Source: Ophioderma brevispina
Taxonomy: Eukaryota; Echinodermata; Ophiuroidea; Amphilepidida; Ophiodermatidae
Assembly: GCA_023653785.1 (NCBI GenBank)
Contig: JAMKCH010001715.1
Location: 42,590-106,589 of the forward strand
DNA length: 64,000 bases
Direction of reading: 5' to 3'
Part shown: positions 56,650 through 64,000 of the stretch, in pieces
Layout of the letters: each line of letters begins with the position of its first letter
Numbering within the stretch: position 1 is the first letter of the stretch
Made by a program: the position numbers and the translations under genes
Notes under the pieces: generated by a model
Seen by the model: the letters and a program-made list of their open reading frames with translations, nothing else
The model's database searches: none
Told to the model about the DNA's origin: nothing

Positions 56650-57905
56650 TTCTTGTTGCAGGTTTAAGCAGGTAATCGATCAACCCACTCGTGTCACTGG
56701 TACCTCTGAGAGCATCATTTATCATATCATTATTAATTCCAACAGCTTGGTTTGTCCAAAGTGGTGTTTATTACCAATTGGTCTCAGTGACCATTTCCTT
56801 GTGTACTGCACGAGAAAGTCTGTTCGGGTTCCCATTGCTTCCTCATAACACTGCTTCTATTAGATCCATGAAACACTATGATGCCATGTTTTTTCTAATT
56901 TGCTAAGTACTTGCGACTGGTCCATCTGTTTTGGATACCGATTGTGTTGTTATGCAGGTCAAATTTTAAAATTTTTATTGACCGGTATTCTTGATGTTGT
57001 CGCCCCTAAGCGTACTATCCGTATAAAAAACAGTACGGAACGGTGATGACCCCTGCATCCTAGATAAAATTCATAGGCGTGATAAAATGCGACTTCAAAT
57101 GAAAAAGGGTAATACTTGCCTTCAACTATAAGATTATACCGCCTTACGTAATCAAATTCAAAGGGAAATAAAGAGGCCAAGGCCTCCTTATTGCATCCTC
57201 AACTTTAAGGAGTGTCAGGGTACCACGTAGTTATGGCAACATTTGAGAGTCTGGTATAGCTTCTCTGAAATCAATAAGGCAAAAATTGTCCTTAATGTCG
57301 ATGGCGAGTTGTGCTTTGACACACGCCCAGTTTTGTAATTATATCAACACCTTTTTCTCTACAGTTGCGGCTTCCTTAGTCAGTAAAACTTACCTCTCCA
57401 ACTAGATGTTTGGCACGGTGGTCGAATTCATTCCTTGATTTTTATAAGAGCAATGGCAATTGTTCGTGATGAATTTGTGCTCAAACCTGTTTATGAAGAT
57501 TTTGTTTATAAAGAACTTTCCAACCTGAATATTCATAAAGGGGCCAGGTGTTTGGATGGGCTCCCACCCAATTTTCTTGAAAGTGGGGCTTTTCATCTTG
57601 CCCATCTAATTACCATATTGTTCAACTTGTCAATCAATACTACACTGTGCCGGACGATCTTAAACTTGCTAGGGTCGTGCCCCGAATTTAAAATAAGCAG
57701 GTGGCTGTTGGAAACTATAGACCTGTAAGCGTCCTGAGTTCGTCTCGCCAATTGGAGACATGTGTCTATGTCGCAGGTGGAGGATACTTCGATCTAAAAC
57801 CTTATTTTATCATCAGTTGACGTTGGTAATACGTGAGGTAGTATGTTGGAAGACAATTTCTTGTCAAAGACCAATGTGATGTTACTTATTTTACTAGAGA
57901 TTTTT
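56650..57905 (+). mobile_element. 5'- and 3'-truncated LINE (endonuclease C-terminus and RT start)
   Basis: Across shifting frames the plus strand gives IDQPTRVTGTSESI, LPIGLSDHFLVYCTRK (endonuclease C-terminal SDH motif, about 56781-56816), RSMKHYDA and AAPKR-like linker text. The RT N-terminal part follows: DEFVLKPVYEDFVYKELSNL and GLPPNFLESG at about 57468-57600, then NYRPVS(V)LSSS near 57712-57745. It stops before the catalytic palm motifs. The layout matches L2/CR1-type LINEs. It differs clearly from the LINE at 29.2-32.2 kb. Inactive. Confidence 0.85.
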
Positions 57906-59499
57906 GTTTGGATTCTTTTCGTGGGTGGTGGGGGGGGGGGGCGAGAGAAATTCCCCTAAAATATCCTCACCCCCTTCCACCCTGCCCAACAAGAAGAAAA
58001 ATGCAAAATCAGCAATTCAGGGCAAAAATAATTTAACCTTAGTGGTAAACGTAGAATTTCAGGCCAAAATGGGTTACAGATCTCAGAATTTTTGGATATC
58101 CCCCCAAAAAAACACTTTCCATTCCCCAAAAAAAATCACTTCCCCCCCACCCCCCCCAAAATCACTTGCCCCTTTGTTGCCCCCCTCCCCCCCGCCCCCA
58201 CACCAAAAGTCCTGCGCTGCCATTGATTCTTGTAAAAATCATGGGCTAATTTGTTGCATGACACGAAAAAATTAACTTTTTAATGTAGTCATGAAATTTC
58301 TACTATAGTTCTCGCAGGTAAATTTCACGGCAATTTTCAATTCTACTGTTCTCTGGATGCCTTCAATAAGAAAGTGAATAAACACTGTTCTGACTTTTGC
58401 CTATAGATTTAATTTATGCTACAAATCCTGGCTTTTAGAGTTTCATGCTTGTAATAAGAGATTGCCAGTTCAACTCTGGCCAGGGCGCATTGGCTGTTCC
58501 AACACTTTATGACCATGATAACCATCTTGTTCATCTTATATGGGGATATTTTCATTAATCAGCCAATAAAATTCCTTTGAAAACACCTTTTTTCTTTTCT
58601 TTGGTGGTTTTTGGAATAGTTCTATTGTTTTTATTGTTTGTTTATTTGTTTTGTATTGGGGCGGGGAGGGAGGCTGGGTTTTCATACAGTTTACTTATAC
58701 AGATGTTCGATTGCTGTTTGGGTCTGTTTTAATTTTTCACCATGACAATTGATCATTTTATACTTGTGTCATTCTGGTCCATTTTGGATGGACAAAAGAA
58801 AATTAGTGTAGTGCCGTCAATGATGGCTTAAATTTGCTAATAAATTTATTAAGTAATCACTCTCTGGTGTTTAGCTTGGTACTTTCTCATAGGAGTTTTT
58901 TAGTAGGTTTATTCTAGATTGACATTTTATTATATTTCTCTGTCAATTTCAATTCGTAAGCCCTTAAGAGCATTTTCTCATCTCGGTACCACCTTATTCA
59001 GCTTGACTTCACCAGCCGGCTTACTAGTAAATGTTTACTTTACTTGTACTTGTCCCGCCACTATTTTACCTAATATGAACTTGAGCTTTTGACAACTTAT
59101 AGAAACTGACAGGCTAAACTAGTTATATTCACGCAGCTTATTGCTATTTCACAACAAAGTCTCAATCTGGGTTTAAAATTTCCGGTGCGTGGTGCAGCAA
59201 ATGGATTATTATAAAATACCAATAATTCAAATTCAGCATATTTAGTTACATCATATTTTGACTATTAAGTTGTTGGCCTAATAAGTGGGAAATTTGTTTG
59301 CTCACTCTACCATAGTGAGCTAAAATTCCTAATGGTTTAGTGTTAGCCATTCTTTTCAAATTATTTGATTGAGGGGAATTGGAGGGATTCATGTTACTCA
59401 AAATGTCGTTGAGGGCTCCAGTCTTGTCAACTTCATGTTGCACCTTGGGAGCTAAATCGACAGCTTCACAATCCATGTAATAAAAATCTGTCAAGGTTT
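57906..59499. other. G-run then C-rich tracts, otherwise unassigned
   Basis: A G12 run lies at about 57930-57941. C-rich text at 57955-58200 repeats CCCCCC(A)n and 'AATCACTT.CCCC', giving a 123-codon artefactual frame. The rest (58300-59499) shows no gene; a tRNA-like look at 58428-58487 was rejected. Confidence 0.4.
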
Positions 59500-59870
59500 G
59501 TGCAACAAGTTAAAGGAGCCTTACAAAGAAACATAGGAAGCTAGCATCTTTAAATATGGAAAAGATGTGCACTGAAATTTTGGCGAAAGTAGGGTCTTCA
59601 AAACTAAATTTTTTTTGCCAATTTTCTGGACTTGGGAACTGAATTTTGGGCCTAATTCGAGGTTTAGGAGTTGAAGAACTGGCAAAATTACCCAAAACTT
59701 TGCCATGGAGCTAAAATTTGTGAGTTAAGTGGCAAAGTAGGGGTCTTTAGAACTGAAACATAGTTGAACAGGGGGTCTAAAGAACTACCGAAGAGGCACG
59801 AACCGGGGGTTTTGACCGCCACACATACCCGTACGGCCATTTTAGGTCAGTACCCCTCCCCGGTCAAGTC
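59500..59870. repeat. Degenerate repeat with GGGTCTTnAnAACT motif
   Basis: 'GGGTCTTCAAAACT' at about 59592, 'GGGTCTTTAGAACTG' at 59741 and 'GGGGTCTAAAGAACTA' at 59773, with 'GGAACTGAATTTTGGG' and 'GTTGAAGAACTGGCAAAATT' between, suggest ~30-45-bp decayed units. The end ('ACACATACCCGTACGGCCATTTTAGGTCAGTACCCCTCC') looks like the terminus of a larger repeat. Confidence 0.5.
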
Positions 59871-59923
59871 TATATGCAAAATGCATGAGGCAAAACAAGA
59901 CTTCTCATACAAACTCTGTTCGG

Positions 59924-60346
59924 TAGAGAATAACCGATATGATCGCTATTTTTGAAATCAGGCCGATTATGACCTTATCGGTATCTGATCAGTATCGGCA
60001 AAATTCTAATTTTTTACCGATTTTCTATACCGATTAAATTAATATCAAAGGGGTCCAAACTTGAATTATAATTGTTCCAAACTGATGACTAAACGGTGAA
60101 AATAAATTGAAACTGAAACAATCAATTTATTATTTTATGTACACAAGAGTGCATATGTTGTTTCTAACTTATTATTTTGCCATTTTAGTGGTTTACCTAA
60201 ATCGATCTGCTACTTTCTGGCAGCTTCTGGCTGTCGAAAACGGCGATAATACACAGAAAAAATCGGAAACGGAATGAACCGATTTTAGAATTTGAAAATC
60301 TGTAATCGGTATGATAACAGATATTAGGGTGATCAGTTAAACACTA
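59924..60346 (+). mobile_element. hAT-type MITE, copy 2 (423 bp)
   Basis: Ends are TAGAGAATAACCGAT and, inverted, TAGTGTTTAACTGAT. Flanks are CTGTTCGG (59916-59923) and CTGTTTGG (60347-60354), an 8-bp duplication with one mismatch. Similar along its length to 12268-12696 in inverse orientation, including the CCGATTATGACCTTATCGGTATCTGATC block. Non-coding. Confidence 0.85.
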
Positions 60347-60354
60347 CTGTTTGG

Positions 60355-62062
60355 AAATACACTACCCTTTTATTATTATTAAATAAGGATAGTTCTTGGA
60401 TTTTATTGATTAAAATTGATCACATAAGCTTTCTTATGAGTATTGCATGTTTAAAATCAGCCTTTGGATACCCAAGGTATTTTGATGTAAAAAATTGGAC
60501 CAAAATCAAGAGCTCCCTATGTAAATATATAAAAAAAAGAAGAGCTTCAGGACTTGGCATTCTTACAGGTTTGTGCTTATCAGATCAAGATGGCATTACA
60601 ATATTTTATTAGACTGGGATGTTTGAACATTTGAAGTGATTTTACCAATTACTAGGGAAAGGGGTTTGATACTTTCCCTCATAACCAGAGATCATATGGG
60701 CAGATAATACATGATTCATATAGTAAGTGTGCCACATGTCTTCAAATGGGCATTGTGTTCTTCCATTGATCACAGAAGATGGTGTGCTTCATGACCTGAA
60801 CTCATTGTCATGGCTTGAATTCACTGTCCACTGGTCTGATATTTGCTATATTTAATATGAGGAGGTTGGTTGAGTTGTGAAAAGGTATGTAAATCCAGAT
60901 TTCTCAGACAAAGTACAATGTTGATATTCCCAATTGGCAAGATGTTGGGAAATGTTTTATTATACAAATATTTGGTTAATAGGACAATATATTTTTGGGC
61001 TGAGATGTTTGAACGTTTATTATCAGGTAGGTAAAAATTGTCCAGTTTTTTGGCATGCCTGTTTCACAGTCTTTTTCAAATAATATTATATATTTATTTA
61101 TTCTAAAAGCGTATTGGAATTGGATTCTGCACGGAGGTCCAAAAAATTTTTTTGGTGCAAATGCTGGTGGCCACCATAGTGAACTCCAGTCACTGCAATC
61201 CCAAAAAGTCACTCCCCATCAGGCAGGCAGTTTCCTCTTCCAAATATATAGATTCTTGAACTTGTCAGGATAGTCAGGATGGTGGTGTAACATTTTACAC
61301 ACATTGGGCAGCATCAAAATAAAGTAGGTTTCTAAGCAATTTAAAAAAAGGGCATGCTTATTTTATCATTAGATTTTCAATTGAATAATTCCAATTCATA
61401 TAGTTTGAACTGTGCACTTGAAGAAAGCCACAAACTTTTTGATGATTTACAAGGGCTAAGTTTTATGGCGATGACAGCAGTAATCCTAACAGTCTCAGTG
61501 GCATAGAGGCCTGCATTAATCATAACATTGCTGGGATATCCATCAATCAGTATATTTTATCAGATGAATAACATAGCATTATTTTATTTAATGCTGCCCT
61601 ACAAGACATTGAAAAGTGGGTCCAGGGACATGGGCTATCAAGACGCAAGACTATTTTGCCATGTGAAAACTTTCTGGTGGCTGTGGGATTTTATTAGGTG
61701 ATATGTTAGTTTGTGCTTATAATAATGCAACTATATGAGTGTCGATTTCCATCATGAGAACTTTATAAGGCTATAAACTGTAAACATCGATATAATCACG
61801 CGATGTATTTTCATCGGTCAAATTGTGAATATACAGCTCATTTTCCCATGGTATGGTAAGTATTCAACATATTCAATATAAAACAGGCTCTCAAATAACA
61901 AGTAAACAATAGTGTAAATATGTACACCTTGGCAAGAAATTCTAGCTAAATTTGACACCAAGCAATAACGATAATTATTGGGAGTTTTACTTTTCATTGG
62001 CAAATCACATGGCCCATTTTAATTATTAATGGAAGCCATCCAACTCACAAAGGCAGCAATCC
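60355..62062. other. Unassigned AT-rich sequence
   Basis: No gene or repeat recognised with confidence. Confidence 0.4.
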
Positions 62063-62066
62063 TTAA

Positions 62067-62224
62067 AGGTGCGTGTTCCAATCGTCTTTGGAACCCCCTA
62101 ATTTACCCGCAAGTATTACGTTTTTTGTAATCGGTCGACATGAGACAAATACGGCCTTTCAATCTGATATCAAAATCGATACTACTTCCGGGTAATCAGG
62201 GTCCCAAAGACATCGAACCGCACC
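62067..62224. mobile_element. TTAA-flanked MITE, copy 2 (158 bp)
   Basis: TTAA at 62063-62066 and 62225-62228. The ends AGGTGCGTGTTCCAATCGTCTTTGGAACCC and, inverted, GGTGCGGTTCGATGTCTTTGGGACCC are matched, with further inward similarity (ACCCG.AAGTA). Copy 1 is at 21488-21651. Near-palindromic, non-coding; piggyBac-like by target site only. Confidence 0.75.
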
Positions 62225-62324
62225 TTAAGGACCATTCATCTTTACCACCCCACTCTCATTCTTTTTTTTTTGCACTTTCTGCTGTGTGTCTGTTAAATGT
62301 GACAGGCCAATGTTACCAAACATA

Positions 62325-62580
62325 ATTGCCTTCGTTTCCCACATAACATGCACACATTTTCATGCACTTGCATGTAATGGTCCTTGGGTAGTATCCGACC
62401 ACAGTAGACCCCTCTCTGAGTGGGATCAAAGTTCATCTAGAGGTCATTAAGAGGGTCATCTTTCAAATGGCAGATAAAATTCCTAGTTCTACATGTGTCA
62501 TTAATTTCTATGACACTTGGATACATGGTCTTTGGGAGTCTTACATGTTGGTGACCTCATTTGAACCTTTGTCCCCATTC
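62325..62580 (+). repeat. Family B, copy 2
   Basis: 'CCAAACATAATTGCC', 'AATGGTCCTTGGGTAG' and 'ATGACACTTGGATACATGG...GGTGACCTCATTTGAACC' parallel 17830-17935. Confidence 0.55.
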
Positions 62581-63399
62581 ACAAAACCACTATGGCAGAT
62601 GACAAATGCATTCCGCAACATTGTATTTTTAAATAATAGAAATTTAATATGAGTACTCAAATAAAGGATCATAATTACAATTAACTACTTCCCATTCACC
62701 GCTTCACTCCACACCTACTTTATATGGTGATGCCAGCTTTATTCTTCTTTACGGAATAAAGCATGATGATATGCCTAGGTGCGACGGTTTTAATGTATTT
62801 ATGCCTGCAAGCCAACTCAAGTTGCTCGAGGTTGGCTTCTCTCTCTACATTTTTTAAAGCTAGTGAACATCTTTTGAGTGAAAGCTTAAAACACTCGAGT
62901 TGCTGTCAGCATTGTTCAGAGGTGCAATGTGCACGCCGAATATCTCATGAAGGGGTGGGTGGAGTCTTTGGTAATCTTTTAAACCGATTCCAAGGGGATG
63001 CTGACCTAACACAACAAGCCATCGGCATTCACTTCCATGTTGTCGACGTCACGCCCGACGCACAGTAATCTAACATCCTGACAATTCTGGCCGGATTTAC
63101 ACGGAATCCTGGGGTTTTCCAGATACACATTTAAGCATGCACCTCAACTACTGAGTAAATATTACAGATTTCCAAGTGGAATCATACTTTATCTCTGATG
63201 TCTGATATAGAGGCAAGTGGTATGTGTTGGGATAAGGAATTGTTGACTAGTGTTTTTAGTGATCTTTCAAAAGAACTCCCCACTCTTTTTATCCATGTTC
63301 TGTGCTTATATTTCTTTGCAGCACTTTGGAAAACTAAATATCGATCTATTTATTTTGCTACTTTCCAAGCCTAGTAAATGTTGTTTACACCTTTCTAAT
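62581..63399. other. Unassigned; one 101-codon open frame
   Basis: The frame at 62763-63068 (plus) has codon and residue use more balanced than its surroundings (several Cys and Ser; DVTPDAQ at the end), and the region is richer in GC. No splice signals or family recognised, so it is not called as a gene. Confidence 0.3.
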
Positions 63400-63660
63400 C
63401 AAATCAATTATTTGGTCAAGTTGAAGGATAACTTGAAACCACTAACTGAGCGAGGTCCTGTTCCTTCCTGTTTTATTTTCAACAATCGCCATTATAACTA
63501 TTTTTTCAACCAGTTCAAAAGCAGTCAATTATTTACAATTGAAGGTGAAACTTGAAAACCCAGAACTGATCTATTCCTGTTAGATTTTAACTAATCGTAT
63601 TGGCCTAATTTGGTCGCACTTTCTAAAGCAATCATTATTTACAATTGACATTGATAAAAA
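63400..63660. repeat. Three decayed ~110-bp tandem units
   Basis: 'CAATTATTT(AC/GGTC)AA(G)TTGAAGG' recurs near 63408, 63527 and 63633. The first two are followed by 'AACTTGAAA.CC...AACTGA', then 'TTCCTGTT'. Confidence 0.55.
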
Positions 63661-63751
63661 GCTTCCCAAAGGAATATGTATAAAATATTTATGTCCAATA
63701 TTGATTATGAGTTACTATTATTAAGTCGCACATGTTGCAATTGATACTGAC

Positions 63752-64000
63752 TCACACAGGTGTTTCTTTAGATGCGTGAAAAGCGGCATTTATAAAGCAG
63801 GTGTTGATGTCATATTTCCATTCATTTTTAACGGCCTTTAACCTCAATGTATTATTTATTATTACCAACCAATTTGTACACGTGCTCTGTAAAGTTGGAA
63901 ATGATAGTTTTCTTCCTCTTTTTTCTGTAAAATTTTCTGTTTGATTGAAGAGCTCTAATAGTTTCTCGTATAACTGATGGTTAGCACTGGTTTTTTGCAT
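63752..64000 (-). CDS. Open segment running off the window edge, minus strand
   Basis: The minus strand is open from the window edge to TGA at 63752-63754 (82 codons), ending AAFHASKETPV. A GTGAGT donor-like hexamer overlaps the stop (ACACCTGT|GTGAGT), so an exon ending there is conceivable. The peptide is AT-driven (Asn/Lys-rich) and unrecognised. Weak candidate. Confidence 0.2.
   Translation of the reverse strand: MQKTSANHQLYEKLLELFNQTENFTEKRGRKLSFPTLQSTCTNWLVIINNTLRLKAVKNEWKYDINTCFINAAFHASKETPV

Noticed and set aside
57904..58275. 123-codon Pro/Lys-rich frame
   Set aside because: Arises from G and C homopolymer tracts and CCCCCCAAA repeats.
58428..58487. tRNA-like fold with CCAGTTCAACTCTGG arm and a CCTGGC/GCCAGG closing pair
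   Set aside because: The acceptor and T-arm pairings compete for the same bases, the D and anticodon arms do not form, and the length is short; probably chance.

Overview
The window reads as AT-rich, non-coding animal nuclear DNA, probably from a marine invertebrate and possibly a deuterostome (echinoderm or hemichordate). The evidence is the absence of any long open frame outside retroelements, exon-like islands bounded by GT/AG signals, LINE, SINE and MITE debris, microsatellites, homopolymers, and a short TTAGGG-type telomeric array. The species assignment is inference and could not be tested here. I see no bacterial operons, rRNA, intact tRNA genes or CRISPR.

Layout. 0-1.5 kb: a 0.94-kb hAT-like element with an 8-bp target duplication, then a foldback element whose left arm carries a T/G run. 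3.6-12.3 kb: several copies of dispersed family A, rich in AGGTCA-n-AGGTCA half-site pairs, and family C; a ~50-bp minisatellite at 6.2-6.8 kb; a tRNA-derived SINE at 8.6-8.9 kb. 12.3-12.8 kb: a 429-bp hAT-type MITE inside a family C copy, followed by an interstitial telomere-like tract. 17.7-20.7 kb: a family B copy and two tandem arrays. 21-27 kb: exon-like segments, two TTAA-flanked MITEs, a decayed LINE tail and tandem 330-bp units that contain a tRNA-like module. 27.6-32.2 kb: an inverted-repeat element lying directly against a nearly full-length but broken LINE. 34.1-35.4 kb: a TA-flanked inverted-repeat element. 41.7-42.5 kb: a 770-bp ATTT/GTCT simple repeat. 44.8-45.3 kb: the most complete family A copy. 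47.5-51.3 kb: an inverted-repeat-bounded block, then a 731-bp tandem duplication carrying exon-like segments on the minus strand. 56.6-57.9 kb: a second LINE fragment. 59.9-60.3 and 62.1 kb: second copies of the hAT and TTAA MITEs.

No complete gene could be assembled. The host-gene evidence is a set of short open segments with plausible splice signals. The best are the duplicated pair at 49.7-51.0 kb, 26.9-27.0 kb and 21.1-21.2 kb. None was recognised as a known protein family, and all are reported at low to moderate confidence. Many single-base indels separate repeat copies, so either neutral decay or residual assembly error may be hiding real reading frames.
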